A stretch of 55,546 nucleotides of DNA from Pseudomonadota bacterium (GCA_005776945.1 SXOB01000073.1:1-55546), one strand, 5' to 3'; counted from the stretch's first letter, positions 43,379 through 51,862 are shown. Translations and numbers: made by a program. Notes: generated by a model from the sequence alone, not told the origin.

Positions 43379-45163
43379 ATGGGCGTCAGCACGGAAGATG
43401 TCGACCCACACAGTTTCGTCGTGGCCGCGGAGTTTTCGCGGCTCGTCGGGGCTACCGATCTGCTCGATTACCTCGCCCTCACGTCCGATACGCCGTCGAA
43501 GACCGCACAAGAAGCCCTGCGGGCGCGCCGGAAACGCATGCAAGGCATGCAGTCGAATCCGAAGTATAAAGATGAGGCATTGTTCCTCATCAAGCACTTC
43601 AGCGAGCTCGCCTCAGTGCTTGGCCACCCGGAGAGCTATCAGGCCGACCTGAAGCGTCGACGCGCCCGCGAACATCTTCCGGGACTCGAATTGGCGATGC
43701 GCACGGCGCTCGCTGCGGGCTCCATCGGCCCCGAACAAGAGAGCGTCTTCCGTCAGAAGGCGCTCGACTGGGGCATCGATTTCGCGACCTTTCAGGACAC
43801 GCTGGACCGGCTCCGGGGCGAGAGTGCTCGGCCCAAGCTGGCAACGCCGAGCCGGTCGAATCCGGCGGCCGCCACCGTCAACTACTATGGCCTCCTTGGC
43901 GTCAGCTCTTCGGCATCGCTCGACGAGATCGGTAAAGCCTACCGGGCGAGCCTGGCGCGCGCCGAGCGCCACCCCGACGCGCAGGTCGCCAACGCATGGG
44001 CGAACCAGATTCAGGACGCCTGGGCAGTACTGAGCGACGCGGCCTCTCGCGCACGTTTCGACCGCAGCCCCGTCGTGCGCGCAACTCAGGATGGCGCACC
44101 TACCCGGATGAAGGGCCGCCCGACGGCGTCGCCGCCGCCATCGTCGCCGCGCGCCGGCGGTCCCGACCCCATGCTCGTCAGCGGCGATGGGCTCCCCGCT
44201 CGCCTCGAATGGGTCGGTGATCACGTCCGCCTCCACCGGCCGGGTCGCGATCCGGCCAGCTGGGTCCTCGGCGTGCGGAATGGCGGCGACCAGGCGATGC
44301 CCGCGCGGATTCGCACGGACGTGCCCTGGATGACCGTGGAGCCCGTCGAGTTGGACCCTCTCGCGAAGCTCCAGTCGGTCACAGTGACGATCGACACCAG
44401 GGCGCCTCCTGGGGCCATCGGCCAGATTGTCGCTTCCGGCGGCCTCGCGGGCAACGCATCGCTCCGCGTCGAGATCGCCCGCAAGACGCCGTGGGCACAC
44501 ATGACCCGGACGGCCATGATGGCCACCGTCCCGCTCATCGGCCTCACAGCCGTCGTCGCCTTGGCGGCCTGGTGGGTGAGCCGGCGTCCCGAGCCTGCAA
44601 TCGTAGACCCCGTTCCTCCGGCACCGTGGACCATCGCCGTCACGCCCGTCGCTTCTGAGATTCGCGTCAACGGGGACTACGCAGGGCGGGGTCAGCGCGT
44701 GGCGCTCGATGCATTTGCTGGGAGCGTCGTCGACCTCCAGGTCTTCCATCCGAATTTCCCGACCGTCACCCAGCGCGTCAAGGTCAAGCCTGGCACGATC
44801 ACCGCCGTCACCCTGACCTCGCCGCGAACACTCGACTTCGTACCGGACCCGTCTCATGTTCGTGCCAACGTCCCGGCGCGCGAGGCCGACCCAGCCCTGG
44901 CGTGGGTCTCGGCCGGATTCGACAACTGCGCGCGCCAGACCGCGTCGTCCGGCGACCTCGTGACGGGCACCATTCTCGTGCATGTGGACGGCAAGGGCGT
45001 CGCCCGCGGACTCCAAATCACGGGCGATCAGGTCGAAGACAGCGCGCTTCGCGCTTGCGTCGAACCGTTGGCAGCCGCCGTCTTTGTCCCGCCGCTGCTT
45101 CAGGGGGACTATGCGACCCTGCGTTATGACTACGCCGTGACGGGGCGCGCCCAAAAGCCATGA
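43379..45163 (+). CDS. Membrane J-domain protein with PEGA-like and AgmX/PglI-like C-terminal parts
   Basis: A 594-residue protein. Residues about 15-95 look like a J-like helical domain without the HPD motif. A real J-domain spans about 168-232 with HPD at 198-200, able to stimulate Hsp70. A beta domain follows (about 262-367), then one membrane helix (about 379-399). The C-terminal side has a PEGA-like repeat (about 418-480) and a last domain (about 500-590) resembling the AgmX/PglI C-terminus, with two cysteines. The likely topology puts the J-domain in the cytoplasm with the Hsp70s and the PEGA and last domains in the periplasm. It would tether the chaperones to the envelope. The metalloprotease gene overlaps its stop (ATGA). 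Confidence 0.85.
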   Translation: MGVSTEDVDPHSFVVAAEFSRLVGATDLLDYLALTSDTPSKTAQEALRARRKRMQGMQSNPKYKDEALFLIKHFSELASVLGHPESYQADLKRRRAREHLPGLELAMRTALAAGSIGPEQESVFRQKALDWGIDFATFQDTLDRLRGESARPKLATPSRSNPAAATVNYYGLLGVSSSASLDEIGKAYRASLARAERHPDAQVANAWANQIQDAWAVLSDAASRARFDRSPVVRATQDGAPTRMKGRPTASPPPSSPRAGGPDPMLVSGDGLPARLEWVGDHVRLHRPGRDPASWVLGVRNGGDQAMPARIRTDVPWMTVEPVELDPLAKLQSVTVTIDTRAPPGAIGQIVASGGLAGNASLRVEIARKTPWAHMTRTAMMATVPLIGLTAVVALAAWWVSRRPEPAIVDPVPPAPWTIAVTPVASEIRVNGDYAGRGQRVALDAFAGSVVDLQVFHPNFPTVTQRVKVKPGTITAVTLTSPRTLDFVPDPSHVRANVPAREADPALAWVSAGFDNCARQTASSGDLVTGTILVHVDGKGVARGLQITGDQVEDSALRACVEPLAAAVFVPPLLQGDYATLRYDYAVTGRAQKP

Positions 45164-46005
45164 CCCTTTCCGACCGCAGGGTCGATCGGCTGCTCGACGA
45201 AGCCGAGGACGCCCTAGAACAAGGCGACGCAAGCGCCGCGCTCGACCTCATCCGCACCGTCCTCGACGCACGTCCCCACCATGCAGGTGCCCACTTTCTC
45301 GCGGGCGAAGCCATGCGCGAGATCGGGCACCTGGAGGCGGCTGAAGCCTCCTTCCGAGAAGCTGCCGCCCAGCAGCCCGACCATGCGCCCACGTGGGCGA
45401 GCCTCGCCGCCGTTCAGTTTGACCAGCTCGAATTCGTTCAGGCCGAAACCGCGTGGCGGCGCGCATTGCGTCTCGACCCCGACTCGCCGGACGCTTGGTT
45501 CGGCGTCGGCCTCGTGCGCGAGCGTCGCGAGGACTGGGACGGGGCGGAGCGCGCATTCTTGCGTGCCCACTTCCTGGACCCGATTCAGCACCCGCTTCCG
45601 GTTCCGCTCGATGACGCGACCGTGGAGGCCATCGTCGCCGAGGTCGTCGGCGCGCTCCATCCGGCCATCCAGAGCTGGCTCGCTTCCGTGTCGATCGTCC
45701 TGGAAGAGGTACCGGACACCACGGTCTGCCGGCAGTTCGATCCACCGGCTCCCCCGGGCGAAATTCTGGGCCTGTTCACGGGACCGTCGCGGGCGGAGCG
45801 ATCGATGGACCTTGACACGATCCGCAGCGGCGACAACGCATGGTCGCTCTTGCCCCCCTCCATCGTGCTTTACCGACGCAACCTCGAACGGATGGCGTCC
45901 GACCGAGAGCAGCTCATCGAGCAGCTACGGGTGACCGTTTTCCACGAGATTGGGCACTACCTTGGGCTCGACGAGGACGACCTCGCGGCCCGCGGGCTGG
46001 ACTGA
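45160..46005 (+). CDS. TPR protein with zincin-type metalloprotease domain
   Basis: A 281-residue protein. Residues about 1-140 contain four TPR-type helix pairs (AHFLAGEAMREIGHLEAAEASF, TWASLAAVQFDQLEFVQAETAW). Residues 145-281 match the zinicin-like metallopeptidase family, with EILGLFTGPSRAERS and the catalytic HEIGHYLGLDEDDL near residue 262 (HEXXH plus a downstream acidic ligand). It starts at ATGA overlapping the J-protein stop. No signal is seen, so it is probably cytoplasmic. It may degrade clients delivered by the Hsp70s. The last 92 bp overlap the 3' end of the convergent hydrolase gene. Confidence 0.85.
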   Translation: MTLSDRRVDRLLDEAEDALEQGDASAALDLIRTVLDARPHHAGAHFLAGEAMREIGHLEAAEASFREAAAQQPDHAPTWASLAAVQFDQLEFVQAETAWRRALRLDPDSPDAWFGVGLVRERREDWDGAERAFLRAHFLDPIQHPLPVPLDDATVEAIVAEVVGALHPAIQSWLASVSIVLEEVPDTTVCRQFDPPAPPGEILGLFTGPSRAERSMDLDTIRSGDNAWSLLPPSIVLYRRNLERMASDREQLIEQLRVTVFHEIGHYLGLDEDDLAARGLD

Positions 46006-46852
46006 GTCGGCGCGCCAGGAACTCGTCCATCACGGCGTGAATCACATCGGGTTGTTCTACGATCGCGGCGTGACTTCCCCCAGGAAGGACAAGCAACTCA
46101 GCGCCTTCGATGGCTGCGGCCATGGCCTGGGAACGGTGCAGCGGCGTGAACCGATCCGCATCCCCCGCGACAACGAGGGTCGGTGCCGTCACTTCGCCGA
46201 GGCGAGGCTCGAGGTCGTGGTCGGCGATTTGCTCGACCATCCGCAGAAACACCCGGGTGTCCATCGTCTGGAGGTGATCGAGGTACGCCTCGATGTCCCG
46301 GCGTGGCGCTCGGCCGGCGTCGATGGCGCCAATCCAACCAGCAACGCGAAAGGCCGCCGGCATGGCCGTCAGCGGCAAGGTCCAACGCCGGCCCGACCGG
46401 CCCCCCATACGGTTGAGCCGCTGGACGAAGTCGAAGCCGGCGCGACTGTTCGGCAAGTCGAAAAACGTGTCGAGCGGCCGACCCACCGTCCCAAACATGG
46501 GAACGAGGGCAGCCACCCGTTCGGGATGGCGAAGGGCAACTTCGAGGATGACCTGACAGCCCATGCTGTGGCCGACGAAAACGGCCGGCGACGTCAGGTC
46601 GAGCCGATCCATGAGTTCAATGGCGTCGGCCGCAGTCCGCTCAATCGTGAGATCGGCGTGTTCGGGGTCGCTTGGGACCTCCGATCGTCCGTGACCCCGG
46701 TAGTCCCAGAGCAGCACCGTGAAGCGGTCCGCGTAGTGCTCCACGAGGTGACGGTAGAAGAACGTGCTGACGCCAACACCGTTGCAGGCGACCATCGGGG
46801 GCCCCTGCCCCACGGCGCGCCAGTGGAGGCGGATGCCGTCGGACAAGGACAT
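45914..46852 (-). CDS. Alpha/beta hydrolase
   Basis: A 312-residue hydrolase. The nucleophile elbow is GHSMGC, the aspartate is in GDADRFTP, and the histidine in GGSHAAI. The oxyanion strand is MVACNGVGVS. An SMGC elbow and early WDYRGHGRS motif fit esterases or haloperoxidase-like hydrolases, but the substrate cannot be named. The ATG at 46850-46852 was chosen because it starts the first strand, after the terminator hairpin of the tRNA gene. The last about 31 residues are arginine-rich and overlap the metalloprotease gene in antisense, so they probably are a random extension after the fold ends. Confidence 0.85.
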   Translation of the reverse strand: MSLSDGIRLHWRAVGQGPPMVACNGVGVSTFFYRHLVEHYADRFTVLLWDYRGHGRSEVPSDPEHADLTIERTAADAIELMDRLDLTSPAVFVGHSMGCQVILEVALRHPERVAALVPMFGTVGRPLDTFFDLPNSRAGFDFVQRLNRMGGRSGRRWTLPLTAMPAAFRVAGWIGAIDAGRAPRRDIEAYLDHLQTMDTRVFLRMVEQIADHDLEPRLGEVTAPTLVVAGDADRFTPLHRSQAMAAAIEGAELLVLPGGSHAAIVEQPDVIHAVMDEFLARRLSPARGPRGRPRRAQGSAQSRGKRSPVAAR

Positions 46853-46885
46853 GTGGCCCGCCCGCCAACGATGTTCCGCAAATGA

Positions 46886-46910
46886 AGACGGCGCCTTGGC
46901 GGCGCCGTCT
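46886..46910 (-). terminator. Probable terminator of tRNA-Ala
   Basis: AGACGGCGCC at 46886-46895 pairs perfectly with GGCGCCGTCT at 46901-46910 around a 5-base loop. On the minus strand a short T-containing stretch (TTCATTT) follows. It lies between the tRNA and the hydrolase start. Confidence 0.6.
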
Positions 46911-46920
46911 GTGGGTCCGG

Positions 46921-46996
46921 TGGTGGAGACTACGGGGATCGAACCCGTGACCTCAGCATTGCGAACGCTGCGCTCTCCCAACTGAGCTAAGCCCCC
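46921..46996 (-). tRNA. tRNA-Ala (anticodon CGC)
   Basis: A full cloverleaf of 76 bases with encoded CCA. The acceptor stem pairs GGGGGCT with AGTCTCC and includes the G3-U70 pair that is the alanine identity element. The anticodon loop TTCGCAA between CAGCG and TGCTG gives anticodon CGC, which reads GCG. The T arm contains GGTTCGATCCC. A hairpin terminator follows 11 bp downstream. Confidence 0.95.
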
Positions 46997-47038
46997 CCGG
47001 ACGGGCGGCGCATAACGCGAGGGGGGCAACCGCAACAC

Positions 47039-49561
47039 TTAGCGCCGACGGCGACGACGGCGCTTCCTACGTTCTCCCCCTGCAGGTGCCTCGCCGACCG
47101 GGCAGGCAGGCGACGCATCGTCGTCCTCCGGCCAAAGATCACTCCACCGCGCCCGGATCATCCGCGCCAGGTCGCCGTGGCGCCGAAGGCCGGGGTCCTC
47201 GGCCAGGATGGCGAGGATGTCGTCGCGGACCGACGGCCACCACAGGTCGCGCTCCGGCTTGGCCCACCGCAACAACGGCGGGGGCATGACCGGAGGCGCG
47301 CCTACACTGGGAGGACGCGGCCCCTCTTGGGCGAGATGGCGCAGCCGTCCCACCTCGGCCGGGTCTCCGGCCACCCACTCCATCCTGCCGCCCGCCCGCG
47401 TCGCTCGCAGAAGGCCGCGCAGCGTGTCGAGCCGAAGCGGGTCAAATCGATCGGCCTGCTCGACGACGATCGCCCCCAGACCGGGCAGCCCTTGGCCGTC
47501 CTCGATGCGAGTGGTCGCAACGACGACGTCGACCTTCCGGCGGCTCATGTCCTCGAGAACCTGCGCGCGCTGAGCAACGCCGAGTGCGCCGTGGAACAGC
47601 GCCAAGCGCTTGCCGGGGAACAACCCCTCCAACATTTGCACGACGCCTTGGGCCTCGGCCACGTCGAGCGCATCGTGCCCCCCGACAAGCGGGAAAACCA
47701 CGAGCGCCTGGCGACCACTCGCGACGACCTCGCCAGCGGACGCATAGGCCACCGATCGTTCCACTTCGGTGTGCACATCCGTGCGCACGGGCCCAAGCGC
47801 GGGCTCAGTCCAGGTCGTGACGTCGTGGTCGCCGTACGCTGCAACGAGCAGGTTCCAGGACAGGGGTCCGGCTCCCAACACGAGAAGGTCCGGGCGCGAC
47901 CCCGCCCGCCAACTCGTCAAGCACTGGGCGGTGCCACCTGCCCCTGACCGCTCGCTCGCAACGACCAGGCCGAGGCGGCGGAACTCCAGGTCGGCGTCGA
48001 ACACGTCGGCCGTGGCGATGACGACGTGCACTTCGCCCTTCTTGACAGCGTCGCGCGCGCCCTGTCCGATGTGGCCCACAAGCAGCCGCCCGACGAGCCC
48101 GGCCGACTCCAGCAACGGTGCCAACGTCCCCAATCGCAACTCAGCAGCGGCAGCGTCCTCAACGACCCACGCCACCTGGGCCTTGGTCTCCGCCACAGCG
48201 AGGGTGGCCCACGTCGCGATCGCGGCCTTCCCGGCCCCGGGCTCCGCCCACAACACCCGCCGCATCGGCACTGGCCGACGAAGGTCGCGTTTGACGGTCT
48301 CCAGCGCGGCCGTTGCCGCGTCGCTCAGCGTCATGCCCGCCCGAGCAAAGGCCAGCGTCGCCGCCTCATGCTGGAGCGCATGTGCGAGTCCGCGCTCCCG
48401 CCCCGGCGCGAGCCGGGCCCAAGCAAGACCGGCCGACGCGACCGCCAATTCGTCGATGGCCATTCGCTGCGTCGCTGCTGCGCTGGGATGCCGGTGGACG
48501 CCTCGCAGCGCCTCGGCGTAGGACATCGTCTTCCAGCGGTCGATAAGGAAGGACGGAAGTACATCGCGCAAGCCGGAAAGGCCCCCGAAGGACCAGGCGA
48601 CAGCCAACCTGGCCTCCGCCTCGTCCACCCCGGCAATGCCGTAGGTCGCGAGGTGGACCTCATTCCGCGAATCGTCGGACACTTCGGCGTCCGCCAACGT
48701 GCCGTCTGGCTGAACCGTCCCCACGAGCACGACGCGAGCGTCGAGCGGCAAGAGGGGCCGAAGTCGATCGGCGAGCGAACCCGCCTCGGTCGCAAACGTC
48801 GCGACGGTGGGGCCCGCCCCCATGATGCGGACGGCGTACCGAGGCCCTTGGCCCGGACGGAGTCGAATCCATCGGCAGACGACGCGGCCCCCGCAGGCCA
48901 CCCGCCCCTCCTCCGGAAGACGCCCGGCCCCGTGGACAGGTGCAAGGGCCTCCATCGTCGCGGGGACTTGGGCGAGCAGGTCTCCGACCGTTTCGATTCC
49001 CGCCAGCGCGAGCGCCTCGACGACCGCCCCTGAGAATGGCGACCCCTCGAAGCGGCTTTCCATGGTCACCACATGCGGCGGCAGGGGCGGCGGCGGTGGC
49101 ATCGGCGGTGCGGCGCGGGGAATGACCTCGCGAGGCGTGACCGTACGCGCCGGCTCGCCTCGCCCGGAATCCGCACGCGCCGTTTCGGACCGCGCTGGCG
49201 CCGGGGCCGTCTCCGGTACGTCGGCAGGTCGGACCCGCCGAACGCGCGGCGACAGGGACCGAGGCATCGGGAGCCCAAGCACAGCATCCACCCGGCACAG
49301 GCCCTGCCATGCACTCGCGATCACCTCCGTCCGGTCCGCTTCGTGCACCTCTGGCAGCGCGGCGATCGCCGCGCGCATGCCATCGACCCACTCCAGAACC
49401 CCGTCCGGCACACCGTCCCTTGGCAAACTGTCGAGACGCGGAAGCGCAATGGCCGGAAGCCACCGCGGATCTCCACCCTGGCGCGCACCGATGAGCCCGC
49501 GGCGCACGGGCCCGAGCGCGTCGTCCCACGCCGCCAGCGGCAAGGAGGGCTCCTGGCTCAT
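47039..49561 (-). CDS. RecG-like protein with degenerate helicase motifs (probable pseudo-helicase)
   Basis: An 840-residue protein. Residues about 180-840 align in order with RecG, the branched-DNA helicase. The wedge region is followed by VHLATYGIAGVDEAEARLA, SYAEALRGVH, then the helicase cores. The matching RecG motifs are altered. The Walker A GDVGSGKT is AEPGAGKA (about 439-446), the DEQHRFG box is SERSGAG (about 536-542), and the TATP motif is LGAGP. The second core keeps LFHGALGVAQRAQVLEDM and VATTRIEDGQGLP, but the arginine finger motif reads LRGLLRATRAGGR. Unwinding activity is very unlikely. The first 165 residues are an unrelated proline-rich extension and the C-terminus ends in an arginine tract. 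The ATG at 49559-49561 overlaps the greA stop. It may bind DNA structurally. Confidence 0.78.
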   Translation of the reverse strand: MSQEPSLPLAAWDDALGPVRRGLIGARQGGDPRWLPAIALPRLDSLPRDGVPDGVLEWVDGMRAAIAALPEVHEADRTEVIASAWQGLCRVDAVLGLPMPRSLSPRVRRVRPADVPETAPAPARSETARADSGRGEPARTVTPREVIPRAAPPMPPPPPLPPHVVTMESRFEGSPFSGAVVEALALAGIETVGDLLAQVPATMEALAPVHGAGRLPEEGRVACGGRVVCRWIRLRPGQGPRYAVRIMGAGPTVATFATEAGSLADRLRPLLPLDARVVLVGTVQPDGTLADAEVSDDSRNEVHLATYGIAGVDEAEARLAVAWSFGGLSGLRDVLPSFLIDRWKTMSYAEALRGVHRHPSAAATQRMAIDELAVASAGLAWARLAPGRERGLAHALQHEAATLAFARAGMTLSDAATAALETVKRDLRRPVPMRRVLWAEPGAGKAAIATWATLAVAETKAQVAWVVEDAAAAELRLGTLAPLLESAGLVGRLLVGHIGQGARDAVKKGEVHVVIATADVFDADLEFRRLGLVVASERSGAGGTAQCLTSWRAGSRPDLLVLGAGPLSWNLLVAAYGDHDVTTWTEPALGPVRTDVHTEVERSVAYASAGEVVASGRQALVVFPLVGGHDALDVAEAQGVVQMLEGLFPGKRLALFHGALGVAQRAQVLEDMSRRKVDVVVATTRIEDGQGLPGLGAIVVEQADRFDPLRLDTLRGLLRATRAGGRMEWVAGDPAEVGRLRHLAQEGPRPPSVGAPPVMPPPLLRWAKPERDLWWPSVRDDILAILAEDPGLRRHGDLARMIRARWSDLWPEDDDASPACPVGEAPAGGERRKRRRRRRR

Positions 49562-50031
49562 TGGTAGCGGACCTCGACGATTTCCCACGTCTGGGTGCCC
49601 GCGGGTGCAGGAACCGCGACGTCATCGCCCTGAGAACGGCCGATGAGTGCGCGACCAAGGGGACTCTTGTAGCTGATGCGACCCTTGTCGACGTCGGCCT
49701 CAGTTTCTCCAACGATCCGCCACGTACGCTCGTCGCCCGCCTCGTTGCTGATGAGTACGGTCACGCCGAACACGACGCGATCCGACGGTGTCATCTTGCC
49801 CACATCGATGACCTCGGCTGAGGCGACGAGCCCTTCGACGTAGCCGATCCGGCCTTCGCAGTGGGCCTGCCGTTCCTTGGCGTCCTCGTACTCGGAGTTC
49901 TCTGAAATGTCGCCATGGGCGCGGGCCGTTTCGATGTCTCGCACGATTTGCGGTCGAAGCACCTCTTTGAGGTGTTTCAACTCGACGTTCAGGGCGCGAA
50001 GACCCTCTGGGGTCATCGGCGTTCGGGTCAT
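49558..50031 (-). CDS. greA: Transcription elongation factor GreA
   Basis: A 157-residue protein that rescues backtracked RNA polymerase by stimulating transcript cleavage. The N-terminal coiled coil carries the acidic tip DISENSEYEDAKERQ. The C-terminal domain has ISYKSPLGRALIGRSQGD. The ATG at 50029-50031 follows GAGG at good spacing; a second in-frame ATG (MTPEGLR) is nearby. It lies between the dihydroorotase-like gene and the RecG-like gene, with which it overlaps. Confidence 0.96.
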   Translation of the reverse strand: MTRTPMTPEGLRALNVELKHLKEVLRPQIVRDIETARAHGDISENSEYEDAKERQAHCEGRIGYVEGLVASAEVIDVGKMTPSDRVVFGVTVLISNEAGDERTWRIVGETEADVDKGRISYKSPLGRALIGRSQGDDVAVPAPAGTQTWEIVEVRYQ

Positions 50032-50051
50032 CGTGGCCTCACCCGTCGGGG

Positions 50052-50966
50052 CTAACCCGGAGGGGCCTCGGACCCGGCATTCCGCACGACGGCGCCAGAA
50101 AGCCGTTCACCCGCAAACACCTCCGACGCGCCGTCCGGACCAGGGACGGTGACGCCCGCGGGATCCCAATCGAAGGTGTCCGCGTTGGGGCAGACGTGCT
50201 CGAGGTGACGCCACCCGCGTTGTGCCGCCTCCACTCCGACAGCCCTGACGGAGAGCGGCCAGGCGCTCACGAGGGCGGCAAATCCGCCGGGCACGGTCGC
50301 GCGGGGACCGTCGAGGCGATGCCACGGCACAGGTTGGTGTTCCGTCATCAAGCCGATCCGGCCCTCGCGGATGGCGGCGACGAGCGCCGCCCGGTCGCCA
50401 GCGGAACCGAAGGGAGTCGCGGGGCGCCAGCCAGGCACGAGCCCGCGCGAAAGGTCCCAAACATCGTCGACGAGGAGGCGAATGGGACTCGTCAGCCCCT
50501 TGAGATGCGGATGGGCCGCCAAAGCGTCGAGGCCCTCCCGCGTGGCGATGGGGCCGACGATGACTTCAGCCCCCGATGCGCGCGCGAGCCGGCCGGCGGC
50601 GTCGATCCACGCCCCTTCGAAGGCAGCGGGAACCGCGGGCCAACCGACGGTGGCCGACACCTCACCCTCCCATGCGAGCGCGCCGGTTCGCGGATCCCAG
50701 GGACGCATGAGGACCACGACACCGGCGGCCGCCGCTGTCGACATCGCGGTCAGTGCCCGCGACAGATCGGTGGGCGCGTCCGCAGCCAGACCTCGTTCCC
50801 CCCGAGCCCGGACGTACGCGGCGTCCGCTGGGGCGCCCGCGTCGTCCATCCATGGAACCCGGGCCACGAGCCGAGCCCCAAACCCACACGCCCGATCGGC
50901 CTCAGACAGCGCCAAGGGTCCGACGTCGATCGCCGCCAACAGCCGCGTGGGTGCTTGGCCGCTCAT
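50052..50966 (-). CDS. Degenerate dihydroorotase-like protein (probably non-catalytic)
   Basis: A 304-residue amidohydrolase-fold protein. The segment with GWPAVPAAFEGAWIDAAGRLARASGAEVIVGPI and EGRIGLMTEH aligns with the second half of dihydroorotase. The N-terminal HXH metal site is absent because the N-terminus is short (about 430 residues is normal). The conserved ATDHAPH reads MTEHQPV at about 207-213, so a metal aspartate is lost. It is translated from an ATGA overlap with pyrB. Inactive dihydroorotases that form a complex with aspartate carbamoyltransferase are known in several bacteria, so a structural role for PyrB is likely. The true dihydroorotase must be elsewhere. Confidence 0.75.
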   Translation of the reverse strand: MSGQAPTRLLAAIDVGPLALSEADRACGFGARLVARVPWMDDAGAPADAAYVRARGERGLAADAPTDLSRALTAMSTAAAAGVVVLMRPWDPRTGALAWEGEVSATVGWPAVPAAFEGAWIDAAGRLARASGAEVIVGPIATREGLDALAAHPHLKGLTSPIRLLVDDVWDLSRGLVPGWRPATPFGSAGDRAALVAAIREGRIGLMTEHQPVPWHRLDGPRATVPGGFAALVSAWPLSVRAVGVEAAQRGWRHLEHVCPNADTFDWDPAGVTVPGPDGASEVFAGERLSGAVVRNAGSEAPPG

Positions 50967-51862
50967 GTGGCCCTCCAGGCGCGATCCAACGCGGCCATCC
51001 GCACCCAGACACCGTTGCGCTGCTGGTCGAGGATGCGGCTGCGCGGCCCGTCGGCGACGACGTCGTCGATCTCGACTCCCCGATTCATCGGCGCCGGATG
51101 AAGGACGACCGTATGGGGCGGCAACGTCGCCGCGCGCGCCTCCGTCAACGCCCACCCTCGGCGATAGGCCTCCACGCTCGAAAACGTGGGGCCCGACGCC
51201 CGCTCACGCTGAATGCGCAGCATCATCACGGCATCGGCTCCCGCGATGGCCTCGTCGATCGTTGCCGCGAGCACCACCTTCGACCCGGCAAGGCCCGCAG
51301 GCAACAGCGGCGCTGGCCCACAGAGCCGCACGGTCGCGCCCAACGCAGTCAGCGCGGCAAGTGCAGAGCGCGCGACGCGGCTGTGCCGAATGTCCCCGAC
51401 GATGGCGACGACCTTGCCGTCCAAAGGACCCAGGGCGTCGACCAGGGTCAACGCGTCGAGTAGGCCCTGTGTAGGATGTTCATGGGTGCCGTCTCCTGCG
51501 TTGATGACGGCGACCCCGAGCCTGTCGGCGAGATGCCGAGGGGCACCCACCGCCGTGTCCCGAACGACCAATACCTCGGCCCCTACGGCGACGAGCAGCC
51601 GCGCAGTGTCCAGCATCGACTCGCCCTTGGTCGTCGAAGAAGCCGCAGCAGAGAACGCAAGGACGTCGGCGCCCAGGCCTTGGGCGGCCGCCTCGAAGGA
51701 AAAACGCGTCCGCGTGCTCGCCTCAAAGAACAGCAGCGCGACCCGGCGCCCGACATGCTTCCGCCGCAAGGTGGCGGGGTCGCCCCCCCGAACGGCCCGC
51801 GCCGCCTCGAGCCAACCCTCGACGTCGGCGCGAGAAAGGCCTCGGAGCTCCAAGAGGTTCAC
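50963..51862 (-). CDS. pyrB: Aspartate carbamoyltransferase catalytic subunit
   Basis: A 299-residue enzyme that makes carbamoyl aspartate, the first committed step of pyrimidine synthesis. FEASTRTR is at 46-53, the loop lysine is in SSTTKGES, HEHPTQGLLD is at 127-136, and the C-terminal HPAPMNRGVEI is present. All catalytic residues are intact. The start is GTG at 51860-51862, overlapping the upstream small gene (GTGA). No pyrI regulatory subunit is found; the dihydroorotase-like neighbour probably fills a structural role. Confidence 0.96.
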   Translation of the reverse strand: MNLLELRGLSRADVEGWLEAARAVRGGDPATLRRKHVGRRVALLFFEASTRTRFSFEAAAQGLGADVLAFSAAASSTTKGESMLDTARLLVAVGAEVLVVRDTAVGAPRHLADRLGVAVINAGDGTHEHPTQGLLDALTLVDALGPLDGKVVAIVGDIRHSRVARSALAALTALGATVRLCGPAPLLPAGLAGSKVVLAATIDEAIAGADAVMMLRIQRERASGPTFSSVEAYRRGWALTEARAATLPPHTVVLHPAPMNRGVEIDDVVADGPRSRILDQQRNGVWVRMAALDRAWRAT

